Source: Rhinopithecus roxellana (Eukaryota > Chordata > Mammalia > Primates > Cercopithecidae). From it: a stretch of 64,000 nucleotides of DNA. A program made the translations under genes and the position numbers. How positions within the stretch are numbered: the stretch's first letter is position 1; every line of letters begins with the position of its first letter. The stretch covers positions 35,396,069 to 35,460,068 of the forward strand of contig NC_044552.1 of the NCBI RefSeq assembly GCF_007565055.1, in the 5' to 3' direction. Under the pieces are notes generated by a model. It was not told where the DNA came from. It ran no database searches and saw nothing but the letters and a program-made list of their open reading frames with translations. Positions 11,441-56,689 of the stretch are shown piece after piece.

Positions 11441-11736
11441 TTTTTTTGTTTTGTTTTGTTTTGAAATGGAGTCTCTCTCTGTTGCCCAGGATGGAGTGCA
11501 ATGTCGCCGTCTGCCACTGCCCAGGATGGAGTGCAGTGGCACTCACTGCAAGCTCCACCTCCTGGGTTCACACCATTCTCCCACCTGCCACCACACCCGG
11601 CTAATTTTTTGTATTTTTAGTAGAGATGGGGTTTCACCATGTTAGCCAGGATGGTCTCGATCTCCTGACCTCGTGATCTGCTCGCCTCAGCCTCCCAAAG
11701 TGCTGGGATTATAGGCGTGAGCCACCGCGCCTGGCA
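11441..11736 (-). repeat. Alu, reverse, with internal duplication
   Basis: Starts with an interrupted T tract and ends 'gagccaccgcgcctggc'. Target-site duplication TCGAATGGT is seen at 11432-11440 and 11738-11746. A 'gcccaggatggagtgca' unit is present twice, at about 11484 and 11519, so part of the element is duplicated or rearranged. Confidence 0.93.
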
Positions 11737-12554
11737 GTCGAATGGTTTTTAACGGTAAAATATATTCACAGATTGTGTGCTGAGGCCTTGCTGCATCATG
11801 GCTCAGCTCAGAAGCCACCTCCTACAGAAAGCCTTTCCGGAGCACCCCTTACTCCCTCCAGGCTCCATGGTTCCCAGTGTCTAACATAATATTTGTAAAG
11901 CTGTGTGTGTTGTGTAAGATGGAAGTTCTCAATCCTGGCTGCACTGGGAATTTAGAATGCTTGGAAAGCTTTTTAAAAAAATCCACGCCTGGGTCCAATT
12001 CCCTGAAGAGTGCGATTTAATTGACTTAGGGTGGGCCATAGGTATGGGTTGGTTGGTTTGTTTTTTTAAAGCTCCCCAGATGATTCTGATGTTTAGAAGG
12101 AAAGCTTACCTGCCCATTAGTCTCTCCTCTCTCCATTTCAAGCCCTGCAAAAGCAAGGTCTCCGTTTTACTCACCTCCATTTGCCCCAACCTCAGTGCCC
12201 ACTGTGCTCAGTATCAGCTGCAGGTGAAGGCTCCCTGCCCCACTCTGACCTTAGGGAACTCACCCAGACTTGACAGGGCCTATAGTGTTGAGTTGCGAAT
12301 GCCTTATTCAGGCTCTGAGAATCTCTTGGAGAAGGAGCTGAGGAGAATTGAGGGAAATCGCTAAAGAGGTTAGGGCCCAAGAGTCTTATGAGATGTGGCT
12401 GCCTTGCTAAAGGAGAATTGGACAAAATTGGTATGAATTTTATGGGTATCAATTTGGGAATGAATATATCAAGAACCTTAAAAATATGCAGTTCCACCTT
12501 CTAAACATGTATCCTAGGCAAATAGTCAAAAATGTAGAGTATCCTGTTCCCATA

Positions 12555-12930
12555 AAGGTGTTTACTGCAGAGTCATAGTAAAACATAGCTAACAGCCTAG
12601 ATGTCCAATTCTAGGGGATTGGCTCAATACATTCTGGAACATGCGGCCCAGTCAAGCAACTGTGTGACCATTAGAAACTTGCTTAAGATATTTGATGTCA
12701 TGTGGAAATGCTTATGATAGTAAGTGGTGAGTGGAAAAAGAAGAAAATTCAAACCATGTACAGATTATGACCCCAATTTCACTTTTTTGATGTTTATATG
12801 CCAAAAGAGAGTGAGAGTGGATTGACTGGAAAGGCTGTATATCCCAAAGGGCTAGATCTCTGTGGGGTAGGATTATGAGTACTCTATTTTTTTTTTTTCC
12901 TTTTTTCCAAAATTTTCTACCAGGATGTCT
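12555..12930 (+). repeat. Ancient LINE 3'-end-like sequence
   Basis: Phrases such as 'agcctagatgtccaattctagggg', 'ggctcaatacattctgg' and 'atgaccccaatttcac' resemble the 3' end of old mammalian LINE copies. Family assignment is uncertain. Confidence 0.35.
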
Positions 12931-14164
12931 CTTACTTTTAGGATTCAGAAACAAAGTTAGTTGGAACTTGGGAGAGGACCTGGAACAGACAGCACAGGAT
13001 GGCAGCTTCACCTTCCAAATCAAAGGCTTTGTTGGAGGCTTTCAGATAGGAATGTCTTTGCCCTGCCACTTGTATTGAGCTCTTCTGAGCACCAAAGTGT
13101 GCTGAGAGGCCTTGAATGGTCCCTAGAGTTGAGGTAGGTGGCTTCTAGGATATCACAGTCATTTAGGGAGACTCCCAGGCCAGGAACTCAGACAGAGGTA
13201 GGGGTACAGAGGGAAGCCCAGGGTGCCTGCCTCTGACCCACACAATGAGGAATGCCAAAGGAGGGCAGGGGCTTGGAGAGGGATTAAGCCTACTCTGGAA
13301 CTCACAGAGTCCCATGTGCTTGGGGAGAGAAACTGCTGGCATGATCAGGGAGCCAAGCAGTGCATGACTCACATCACCCAGCTCTGGCTTCAGGACCTAT
13401 TTTGGAGCTATAGCCACATTCTAACCCATGAGTCTTGCCTCACTTTCTTCAAGTGCTGACCCAAGGGCTGGGAGAGCGGGGTGGGATCAATTTTTAAACC
13501 ATAGCCCACTCAGAGGTAGGTTGTAGCAGGACTTTCTGGACTCCCATAATTATAGTAACTACCCTTCTCTAAATGTCTTCCTCATGCAGTGTGTCTTATT
13601 TGATACCAATGCAACCCTGGAAGGAAAGTGTATTGGCATTAACCTTGCATTATAGATAAGGAAACCAAGGCTTAGACTGGTGACCTCAGTCCAGAATGTC
13701 ACAAAGGTAATAAGCCAGGAAGGGTTAGCAGGTCATCTGGCAAATGAGTGGTTGGCTAAGTAAGCCAGAAGCCCCAAGTGGCCACTGCCCTGGAGCCCTC
13801 CCCTTACCTGGAGCCTGAAGCCAGAAGCCATTGGGCCTCTGGGGCCAGGGCTGAATGGGGGAAGCTAGTCCCTGGGACTTTGGATTGGGAAGCATCCTGC
13901 AGTTACTTGTAGGGCCAGGGCTCATTGCTCTGAAAAGCCCTCTGTTTTATATCTCTTGACACAAGTAAGATATAGCAGGATAGCTAGAAAGAAACAAAGA
14001 GAGAAAGAAGGAACTAGAAGACATCCTTGTGCTCTGGTATCCACATGTGTGTCTTTTTATATAATCTAGAAATGTATGTATTTCAAAGACTTTTAGTTCT
14101 GGAAAACTCTGAAACTGATGACCCTTCTTTTGTAAAATAAAGGCCTTTGCATATGTTTGCCCTG

Positions 14165-14490
14165 CATTCATTGTATACTTTGCTTGGCCAATACCTACTC
14201 AGCCTTCATATCTAAGCATAAATGCCCTTTCCTGGAAAAAGGAGACTTTCCCTGCCCCTCTCCGCTTATGTTAGATCCCCATTTATTTCCTGTACCCACA
14301 CTTGACAGAATGTATCTGACTTAGTAGGCTTCTCCATTTACTTGTGTCTTTAGTTAACATTTGTACCCTCTTCATGGGAATATAAGCTCCACAAGAGCAA
14401 GGCCTGTGTCCTGCTCTGCTGAAGTCTGCATACGCAGAGCCTGGCACACTGTAGGTATTTAAACATTGGTCGTACCAATGAATGGATGAA
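14165..14490 (+). repeat. L2 LINE 3' fragment
   Basis: Contains the L2 3'-end signature: 'aatataagctccacaagagcaagg', 'agcctggcacactgtaggta', and a terminal 'ccaatgaatggatgaa'. Confidence 0.65.
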
Positions 14491-15254
14491 GGGTCATTGC
14501 TGGTGAAACATGCTCCTGGCCAACCACTGGAGGAGAGAGAAGCATGATTTTGTTCATGGCTAAAGCCCCACTGGTTTTTAGAAAACTTGTTTTGAGGAAA
14601 AACAAGTGCCAGCTTTATCTAGAAAAAAAGAGAAGGGGCTAGGACCTCCGGTATTACCAGTTGCCCTTGCTGAGTCCTTTACCTACAGCTCTCAGAGCAT
14701 CTAAGGACACTGCTGCACTGCCTCGTTCAGTAGGGCCCACATTTCACTTTCCCTTAGGTAGATCCCCAGCGCTTCACTTAATGGGGCCCTAAATGCATGT
14801 TGAATGATTGAATGGCTTTTGCAGATATATCATCTAGTTTTGCCCATCAGGAAACTCAGAACTAAAGTTAGTGTTCATCATTGGAGCCCCACTGCCTGGG
14901 ACAACCACCATCAGCATCACCTGGGAACTTCTTAGAGATACAGATTCCCAGGCCCACTCCAGACCTATTGGGTTAGAAACTTCTACTGGGGCCCAGTAAC
15001 CTGTGTTTTAACAAGCTCTCCAAGGTGATTCTGATGCACTCAGGTCTGCAACCCCCTGATTTAACGTTGTGGTCCATCATTCTCACCTTCTACTCCGTGC
15101 TATTGTATTTTAAGAAATCTTACCTCTTATTGCAGTCTGCTTCCTAATCTTTGTTGGAATTATAAATTATAAAATAGATGGCTACATCTAGTCCAGTTCT
15201 CCCCACTATACAGAGGAGAAAAGAGGAGAATCAACTTGCTCCAAGTCACTCATT

Positions 15255-15386
15255 AGGCCAGGTGCAGCAGCTCAGGTCTGTAATCCCAGCACTTTGGGAG
15301 ACTGAGGAGGGAGGATCATTTGAGCCCAGGAGTTGGAGACCAGCCTGGGCAACAAAGTGAGACTCCCCCCCTCCCCTTTAAAAACA
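15255..15386 (+). repeat. Free left Alu monomer (FLAM-like)
   Basis: Only the left arm is present ('ggccaggtgcagcagctcagg' to 'cctgggcaacaaagtgagac'), followed by a C-rich then A-rich tail and no right monomer. Confidence 0.7.
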
Positions 15387-15599
15387 CAAGTCACTCAGTA
15401 GTAAATTGGTGTTAGAGCTGGGGCTAGACACCAACTTCCAGGGTCAGGCTGTCAGCTGGTTCGCGTCCTGCTATCTCCCAGACTAGATTATAGGTTTCCC
15501 GAGAACTGGAAACAATACCTTATTTAAATTCCAACTGCCACCATTGCTCTGGGTACGGGCCCCCTGTGGTCATTCCCCATCCGTATATCCCTTAAGAAC

Positions 15600-16290
15600 T
15601 GGGGCTGCATCTCCACTCCAGCTGCGCGTGCACGTGTGCTCCAGGCAGGACGCGCGCCCGGGAGCGCGCTGGGGGCTGCCCCGCCCCTCTCTCCCTCCCC
15701 CACGGGTAAACTCCGGGCATCCATCAGTCTGTTAATTGCACTAATTAGAGATCGCAGAGGTGTTAATTGGAAAACCCTGGTATTGTGCCTGTTTGGGGAA
15801 GAAAACGTCAATAAAAATTAATTGATGAGTTGGCAGGGCGGGCGGCGCGGGTTCGCGGCGAGGCGCAGGGTGTCATGGCAAATGTTACGGCTCAGATTAA
15901 GCGATTGTTAATTAAAAAGCGACGGTAATTAATACTCGCTATGCCATATGGGCCCGCGAAAAGGCACAAAAGGTTTCTCCGCATGTGGGGCTCCCCGTCT
16001 CTTTTCTCCTTCCCCAAAAGCACCCCAGCCCATGGGTCCCCGCTTTGGCCCCAAGGTAGGTGGAACTCATCACTTCCAGCCAGGGAGGGGACGGGGCCGT
16101 CTCCGGCGAGTTCCAAGGGCGTCCCTTGTTGCGCACTCACCCGCCCAGGTTCTTTGACGAGCCAGGAGCCTCCTGGGGAAGTGGGAGCCCCCAGCGGCCC
16201 GCAGACTCCCCCAGACCGGAAGAGGCAGCCGCGGCTTTGACCCAGCTTCCTTCCGAGGGCATCTGCAGGAGCTTCCAGGCCTGACATAGG
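15600..16290. promoter_or_regulatory. Second CpG-rich block in intron 1
   Basis: CpG density rises sharply at about 15620-15680, 15835-15870 and 16070-16260 around the AT-rich element below. It could be an alternative promoter or a CpG-rich enhancer. No start or splice donor can be assigned from sequence with confidence. Confidence 0.4.
15725..15945. promoter_or_regulatory. Candidate enhancer C with TTAATT motifs (intron 1)
   Basis: Within 220 bp are GTTAATTGCAC, CTAATTAG, GTTAATTGG, AAATTAATTGAT, GATTAAGC, GTTAATTAAA and GTAATTAAT, i.e. seven homeodomain cores, alternating with CpG-rich sequence and an AACGTCAATA half-CRE. It is repeat-free. The composition contrast and motif density suggest a conserved developmental regulatory element. 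Confidence 0.5.
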
Positions 16291-17394
16291 CTCCGAGGTT
16301 CCCTGGCTCCCCCTCGGGGAACGCTGAGGGTTGGGCGACTAGGTCCTGCCTAAGTGCAGGACCTGAGCCTCAGACAAATCCTGGACCTGGCAAAATAACT
16401 CGGCCTCCAGTGCTATCTCCATTTGCTCCCAACATGTGGTAGGAGAGGGGTATGGGAAGTCTGGGGTGGGGGATAAGAGCCCAGTATTAGCAAACCTTAG
16501 ACCCCTGGCCAACCACCCTACCTTATTGTATGGAGGCAGAAGGAGCACCCCAGTGACTTGCCCAAGGTCACACAGCTGAGCCTAGAAACCAGATGGTCTA
16601 ATTCTCAGAGTCTCTGCCTTTCTGTTCCGCAGGTGTTCAGCTGCTCCTTGCTGAGGACCTTGGTGGCTGGGGGAGGAGCATGGATTGGGAGGATAGGGGT
16701 GTGTGGAGAAGAAAGGAGGACCTCTTGGAGCTTGCTCCTTGGTACCAGAGGAAGTAGCTCAGGTCTACACTGGGTGGAGTCCACTGTGAAAGGGACCGGG
16801 CTGTGACTCCAGCAGACCGTCAGTGCCTCCAGTATTCACTGAAATACTGTGTTTTCATGTCCACATGCCAGGCTGAGGGTGAGAAGAGACCTTCAAGACC
16901 ACCTATTCATATAGAGATGGGAAATAGAGGCTCAGAGAAAGGGGAAGGCAGAGGAATCTCCATGGTGTGTGGCTGAGCCCAGGCCCCTGCCTGCTCCCCT
17001 AGCCAGGGCTCAGGCTCCTGTGGACACTGACTTCTTCTCCACACCCCACACCCTTGTAGTTACAAGGGACTGATAATCAAGGCCTCCCGCCATCACCTTA
17101 CCCCATCCTGTCTCTAGCTGACTGGGTCCCAGGCACCCAGAGCCTGCTCCCCCACAGTGCAGGGAGCACCCTGGTGCTGTCACGGCACCCTGTGGAGACA
17201 TGGGCAGGAGACATGCGGCTGCTGGTGTGCTCATCCTTGGAGAGCAGTTATCCCAGGGCAGAGGTGAGAATTCGGAAAGCACCTGGGTGTGCCTGTCTTG
17301 CAGGTTTCGGGGGTATGTTGGTAGGTGGGCGGGAGCATGGAAAGAGGCCTATAGGTGTGTGTCAGTGGGGTAAAGACCCTGGAGGGGACAGAGC

Positions 17395-17570
17395 ATGCCA
17401 CATGGGAATTAATGCAGTTCATACACCCTGCGGAAATGACTTTTCAAATGCATATAATCTCAAGCATGCAAATGAGAGGCTTGCTTCACCCTGTTTAATA
17501 TGAATGATCAGCCCCTGAATAGCTATTATTATACACCACATTGCAGCAATTATGTTGTTCACTGGGTGTC
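17395..17570. promoter_or_regulatory. Candidate enhancer D with octamer (intron 1)
   Basis: A repeat-free AT-rich stretch containing a perfect octamer ATGCAAAT (17466-17473), GAATTAATGC, AAATGCATAT and CAATTATG. A POU/homeodomain element is plausible; no direct evidence of activity. Confidence 0.35.
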
Positions 17571-17577
17571 GCTCTAT

Positions 17578-17620
17578 ACCCCGCCGCCCCACCCCCCCCC
17601 CCCGCCCCCCCCCCCACCCA
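17578..17620 (+). repeat. Poly-C tract
   Basis: An almost uninterrupted cytosine run broken by single G or A residues. It is length-unstable and capable of G-quadruplex (minus strand) or i-motif structure. Confidence 0.8.
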
Positions 17621-18879
17621 GAAGAAGAAAAGAAAGAAGTACCTCTGTCTGCAACCTCCTCCTTCCTTTTTTCTCTTTTTCCAAACTTACTGTCTGATCT
17701 GCAACTTTATGGTATTCCTTGAGTGTTAGAAGGGGGCCACTCTCCCTAACCCCAGGGAAGTAACTGCCAGATTCTCTTTCCTTTCTCCTTTGCATGCATA
17801 CACACCCCTGAGGCTCTGGTCTTTGTCCCCTGGGGCCCAGGAGTTCTCAGATCTCAGAGAAGCTAGACTTGGAATCAGAGCGGGCAGCTGCTTTCCACCA
17901 CCAGCAGAGCCAGGGTTGGGGGAGAGGCCCCCCTCCCTGCTGTCTCCCCATCCCCCTCATGTAACTGAGGCTCAGCCCCAAATGGGGGAAGGTGCTCCTG
18001 GCTGGGTGGTTTCAGGGGAGGGTGATGGAGCCCTGTGCTGTGGCAAGTGGAGGATGGTGCCCACCCCATCCATCATTTCACCGCCACTAGCCCTCAGGCT
18101 GACGTGGCCATTAAGGCCTGAGACTGAGTGCTCAATCTCTTCCGAACCATCACTCCCATCCTGCCCTTACTCCAGCCCAGCTCCTCTCAGAACTTAGGAG
18201 TGGAGCAGCAGCTGGGTTGGGGGAAGAGCAAGCCCTTGGAAACATACAGAGAAATTCACAAATACGGGGCACCCAGGAGGCCACTCAGGCTCACTGGGAC
18301 AGTGACACCCAGAGTCACAGATGAAGAGGGGCCACAGGAACAGGGATGTGGCTTCTGTGGGCCCCTTGCAGTTCTCTGTCTCCTCGCCACTCTGCATCCA
18401 GCCTGGATGAAAGCTGAGCAAATGGCTTGGTAGAGTGAGGGAGAAGAGTTCTTCTGGAGTGAAAGGAGAGAATTTGGGAGTGGGAGGAAATGCTTTGGGG
18501 AGCTGCTGCCTTGGGGGAAGGAACTAGAGAAATCACAGTCCAGTCTCTTACTGCAGTTTCTCATTGTTACCTACAAGGCCCTCATCTGTCAGTTGAGTCA
18601 GGGAGACCATGAGAGATCAAAAGAGATCAAATCGGGAGGAAAGAAACTGGCTGGCTTCCATGGGCCTTGCTAAATGCTCATGTGGCTTCTATCCCTTGAT
18701 GATCTCTGTGCAATCTGGACCAAGTTCTTGACCTCTTTGGGTCTCAATGTCCTCACCCTTACAATTAGGGTGGGTGGAAAAGGCGCTGATCAATATTGGG
18801 GGCTTGCTCTGTCAGGTGCCGTGTGCATGTTTTATTTGCCCCTCAAAAGACTTGGAGGTCGGGATGAAATATACTTGGC

Positions 18880-19075
18880 TCTCTTTATCCGCAGGTTCCA
18901 CATCTGTGGATTCAATCCACCACAGATGGAAAATACTGTGCAGTATTTGCAGTATGCAGGACCCACAGATAGGGAGGGCCAACTTTTGTATCCACAGGTC
19001 CTGCAGGACAAACTGGGAGGCTTGAGCATCTGGAGATTGTGGTATCCACAGGGATCCTGGAACCAATCTCCCGTA
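18880..19075 (+). mobile_element. Tigger-type DNA transposon remnant
   Basis: 'tatccgcaggttccacatctg', 'ggattcaatccacc' and near the end 'cttgagcatctggagattgtgg', 'ggatcctggaaccaat' match the short non-autonomous Tc-mariner/Tigger elements known from primates; the ends are partly complementary. The exact subfamily is uncertain and no transposase frame remains. Confidence 0.6.
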
Positions 19076-19268
19076 GGTGCCAAGAAACATTGTCCTACCA
19101 CAGACAAGGAATCTGAGGGCTGGGGAGTTTAAGATGGATCAAAAATCAGTAGTAGATACCAACCATGGTCTGACCTGTTTGACTGAAATCCATGTTCTTC
19201 TCAAGGGACTGTGACTCGGGGGTAGTTGGGGAGCCCCCAGAATTTGAGAACAGCTTTTCATACTAAAG

Positions 19269-19555
19269 GTATCAGGTGCAGTGATTCATGCCTATAATCC
19301 CAGCACTTTCGGAGGCTGAGGCAGGTGGATCAGTTGAGGCCAGGAATTCGAGACCAGCCTGGCCAACATCTCTACTAAAATTAGTCAGGCATGGTGTTGC
19401 ATGCCTATAGTCCCAGCTACTCGGGAGGCTGAGGCAGGACAATTGCTTGAACCCGGGAGGCGGAGGTTCTAGGGAGCCGAGATTGTGCCACTGCACTCCA
19501 GCCCGGGTGACAGAGCGAGACTGTGTCTCAAAAAGATAAAATAAAATGAATACAT
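19269..19555 (+). repeat. Alu, slightly deleted
   Basis: Left arm 'caggtgcagtgattcatgcc' to the A-rich 'aaaagataaaataaaatg' end; part of the inter-monomer segment ('tggtgaaaccctg') is missing. Confidence 0.93.
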
Positions 19556-20188
19556 TAATTAATTAAATTAAATTTGAAAAGCTGTTGTAACCTCTGTGAG
19601 TTATAAGCAGCAGCTCAGGTCTCCTCCTCCTCCTCACTGCCCTGACCATCCCAAACACCTACCCTCTCTTTCTGGGGGGATGTTTCAGCCACTCCTTGAG
19701 AGGCATTTCTGGGGTCAGGGGATCCAGACCTTGACTCTTTGCCTTGGGTACGTAACCTAACTCTCTGGACCTTCAGTTTTTCCATCTGTAAAATTGGCAT
19801 GATAACTCTCTCCCATAGTTCTCATGAGGAGAAATCATGGTTCCTATGGAGAGTGAGTTAACCTTACTGAGTGTCTACTTTTGACCAGGTGCTAGGCTGA
19901 GGGCTTTAAAATGGAAGATGGAAAGTGGAACCAGGTCTTCCTTCATTGCACACCTCCATGCCCAAGACCAGTGTCTGGCTCCCAGTAGGTGCTGGGCAAG
20001 TGGCAGCCTTTTTAATAAAAGAATAATTGTTGCTTTGGACCTTCTGTGGCCTGGGGAGGGTCGTTTGCCCTGGGATGGGAGCAAACACAAAGTCCATTTC
20101 AGGTGGGGGTAGGAAGGCAGTAGTCTAGTGGGTTCCTAGTGAATAACTTGATTTTGCTTTGTTGGTGTAGGTTTAAGACCCAGACGGG

Positions 20189-20492
20189 GGCTGGGCGCTG
20201 TGGCTTATGCCTATAATCTCAGCATTTTGGGAGGCTGAGGCAGGCAGATCACCTGAGGTCAGGAGTTCGAGACCAGCCTGGCCAACATGGTGAAACCCCT
20301 TCTCTACTAAAAATACACACACAAAAATTTAGCTGGGCATGGTGGCAGGCGCCTGTAATCCCAGCTACTCAGGAGGCTGAGGTAGAAGAATCACTCAAAC
20401 TCGGGAGGCGGAGGCTGCAGTGAGCCAAGATCGCACCACTGTGCTCCAGCCTGGGCAACAGAGCGAGACTCTGTCTCAAAACAACAAAAAAC
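20189..20492 (+). repeat. Alu just upstream of exon 2
   Basis: Full-length copy ('ggctgggcgctgtggcttatg' to 'ctctgtctcaaaacaac') ending about 350 bp before the exon 2 acceptor. Confidence 0.95.
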
Positions 20493-20861
20493 CTTAAAAA
20501 GCCCTTCTTCATGTCATTATTATAAACAGTGCAAAACCTCAACTGAGGCAAAAAATCCCCACCCAGAGGGGCAGTGCAAGGGCTTTATCTCCTCCCTTCC
20601 CCACCCCAGCATGAGGTCTCCTAGAAGTCAAAAAAACGTGGGGGATGTCGAGCCGCCCCTCACCTGGGGGGACTTCCAGAGGGGCCACACTCCATCAGGC
20701 ATCCCAGGAGCAGCCTCTGGGAAGTTGAGAAGGAGTAGATGCCCAACTGCTCTTGTGGCGATGGTTGTGTTTTTGGGGGTCAGCAGTCACTGCCCTTTCA
20801 GCCTTCAGCCTCAGCCTCTCCCCCGGGTCTCTCTTCCTCCTCCAGGTACCACTAGAGCGAC

Positions 20862-54256
<33,395 letters not shown>

Positions 54257-55256
54257 GGGCCTGTAGGGACCGACAGGGCTGGGGTGAGACCCCTCCCTTC
54301 CAGAATCCAGGCCCCATCTCCCCTCACTCCACAGCCCCTCCCGAGCCTCAAGGCAAGTCCAGGACTCAGATGGGGGAGGCCCAGGCCAGCAGCTCCCAGT
54401 GTGACCTGACAAAAACACATGGGGGCAGGGACAGTCCCCACCCCCAGGGACACAGCCCTGGTCTGGGACCAGTAGAGGACACGGAGGGTTCAGACCCCTC
54501 CTCAGACCCTCCCCACATCTGAAACCGCCTCCCCCCAACCACCACCAGCAGCAGGGCCCTCCTCCCCCACCAGCTCTCCCCACAGGGCCCCTCAGCACCA
54601 TGGAGACCCGCAGGCGGGGCTTAGCCACCCTGTCAAACCCAGGGCCCCCTGGCACCTGGCTCTGGCCGTGTTTTCTGGCCAGAGGCCCCCACTTTCCTAA
54701 CTCGTGCTCCCTTCCGCCTTCTTTTCCGTACTGTGAAGAAAGAACTCTCCACCCCCAGCTCCCACCCTGCCGTGGTCTGGGTGGAGGAACTGAAGTTCCA
54801 GACCATCCCCAGAAGAAACAGCCCCCCCTGCTGCTGGGGTGGGACTGTGTGTGCCCTGTGGGGGTCCGTGTGAGCAGGCCCACCTGGCTCCAGCCCCGCC
54901 CCCAACCTGAGACAGAACCACGCTGAGCCAGGCCTTCACCCCCACCCCTGTTTGCTGGGGGCTCCTCCAGCCGCCCCCATAGGAAGAGGCCTGGTACCGC
55001 CTCACCCACAGAGGTCTGTGCCAGGTGTGCTTCTGCAGGTGGAGCCAAGCTCCCCCTGAGACCAGAGGCAGGGCCTGGGCTGGGAGCCCAGGAGAAGGCC
55101 AGGCTGGACCCCTGCTCCACACCCACATCCAGCCTACAGGCCTCTCTGCAGTCCTGTCACCCTCCCTCAGCTCCCCTTCCTCTGCAGTCGCCCTCAGCTC
55201 CCCTGCCCTGCCCGCCTCCCACCCCCGCCCCTCCACCTGCCCCAGTTAAACGGATG

Positions 55257-55264
55257 ACCAAAGA
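55257..55264 (+). promoter_or_regulatory. miR-9 8-mer seed site
   Basis: ACCAAAGA is the exact complement of miR-9-5p positions 1-8. Located in the proximal 3' UTR, 1.0 kb after the stop. Confidence 0.5.
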
Positions 55265-55400
55265 CCTTTCTTATGCCGGAAGCAAAAACCAAAACTTTTT
55301 GTTGGCTTTTTCCTTTGTCGCCTCCCCAGCACCTGCCCTCCCAGTCTCCCACCTCGGCCCCAGGCTGGAAGCCCTCCCTCCACTTAAGTTATTGTTTTAA

Positions 55401-55407
55401 ACCAAAG
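55401..55407 (+). promoter_or_regulatory. miR-9 7-mer-m8 seed site
   Basis: ACCAAAG complements miR-9-5p positions 2-8. It lies 144 nt after the 8-mer, within an AT-rich island of the otherwise C-rich UTR. Confidence 0.45.
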
Positions 55408-55932
55408 TTTACAGTGTCTGTTGGTGGCCAAGACCCTCTCTCTCCACCCCTCCTCCATCTACCCCGAGGACCCTGGGGCTCAGTGGAGGCAGGGCCCTGC
55501 TCCCCTCCCCTCTGTTCCTGCCCAGCCTGGGGGAAGGAGAAAGGAGGGGAGGAAGCGGGTTCTCACCCTCTCGGGAGTGGGCACGGGAGCCCTCCTCCCC
55601 GACCCTGGGCTGCTTCCTGGGGGCTCTCCAGACCCCTCTCTAGGACCAAGTCACTCGTTGTGCTGGGAGTGTGGATTCCAGCAAAAGAGCTGGAAAAAAG
55701 TGAGACTCTCCACAGACCCCCTATGGGGGACCCCAACTCAAGGCCAAGGACTGGGTGTATCGGATGCTCATAACACCCCTAGCCTGGCCCCTTTACTGAG
55801 AAGACTCCTTGGATATTTCCCAAGAATCCCCCACATACACCCCTCACAAGCCACCCCTCCTGAGAGGCAGGGGGCCCTCTGCCCCCTCCCCATGTATTCC
55901 CCACCTGTGTTCCGTTTGACCAGCACAGAAAT

Positions 55933-55938
55933 ATTAAA
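55933..55938 (+). terminator. FOXP4: Proximal poly(A) signal ATTAAA
   Basis: The common variant hexamer, followed about 25 nt later by a GT-rich downstream element. Cleavage expected at about 55950-55960. Confidence 0.65.
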
Positions 55939-56689
55939 CGTCCTCTATTCACCGGGCCCTGTGTCTGTCGCCAAGATGCGGGAGGGGAGGAGCCTTAAAG
56001 CTGAAAGATCGCTCTGCTGGGGGAGCCTGGGCAGAGCAGCTGCAATGTGAGGGTCGCTGTGGTGGTGGTTTCTGTGAGTGAATGGAATGAGTAGCCATAC
56101 AGGGGAGTCCCAATCCTTTGCCCTAGTTCTTTCACTAGTTTGAAATCCAAGTTCTTGCCAGAGTGTTGAAGCAAGGCAGCTGATTTGCTGCAGGGATGGA
56201 GAGGACTACTGCCGCAGGATTTCTTTACCTGTGTCACCAGCTCTGGAGACGTCCACCCCCATGCCCAGGTGTCCTTCTGGGCCCATTGTCCATGTCTTCG
56301 AGGGGGCTGCCTGGATAGGTGTGTGTGTGTAGTCGTGCCCAGGTGTGGCAGTGGCACCCTGAAGCAGGACCATTAGTGTGCATGTACATCCACGTGGCAC
56401 ATTGCGGTGACCATAGTTGTCATAGTCATAGAGGGCTCATGGCGGAAACGGGATCATTCAACCTATACAAAGGGGACCCTGGATAGACCGCAAGGAAAGA
56501 GGCCGAGGGCCAAGCTGTTAAGCCAAAGATGGGCCCTGACACCTCCCCCAGCCCCAGCACACCAGCCTGTGCCTCTCATCCCATGTTAAGTCCTGGTTCC
56601 CCACCTACTGCCCCTCCTTAACACAGAGCCCTTCCCGCCGCCTCAGACCACTGCATATCCGCACGGCCTCAGCCGTCTCATTTGTCTTT

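Larger units (their letters stand above)
1972..20845 (+). other. FOXP4: Intron 1 (18.9 kb)
   Basis: Bounded by donor gtaggt at 1972 and acceptor CCTCCAG ending 20845. It holds the downstream part of the CpG island, several AT-rich non-coding elements with homeodomain motifs (8.3, 10.8, 15.8, 17.4 kb), a second CpG-rich block, six Alu copies or fragments (all but one on the + strand), and older MIR, L2 and DNA-transposon fossils. Stretches not listed separately (for example 3900-5250, 5640-8270, 12930-14160, 16300-17390) show only unique sequence or unclear, very diverged repeats. Confidence 0.9.

Noticed and set aside
18674..19132. 152-codon frame near 18.7-19.1 kb
   Set aside because: Overlaps a Tigger-like transposon remnant and a MIR fragment; repeat-derived.
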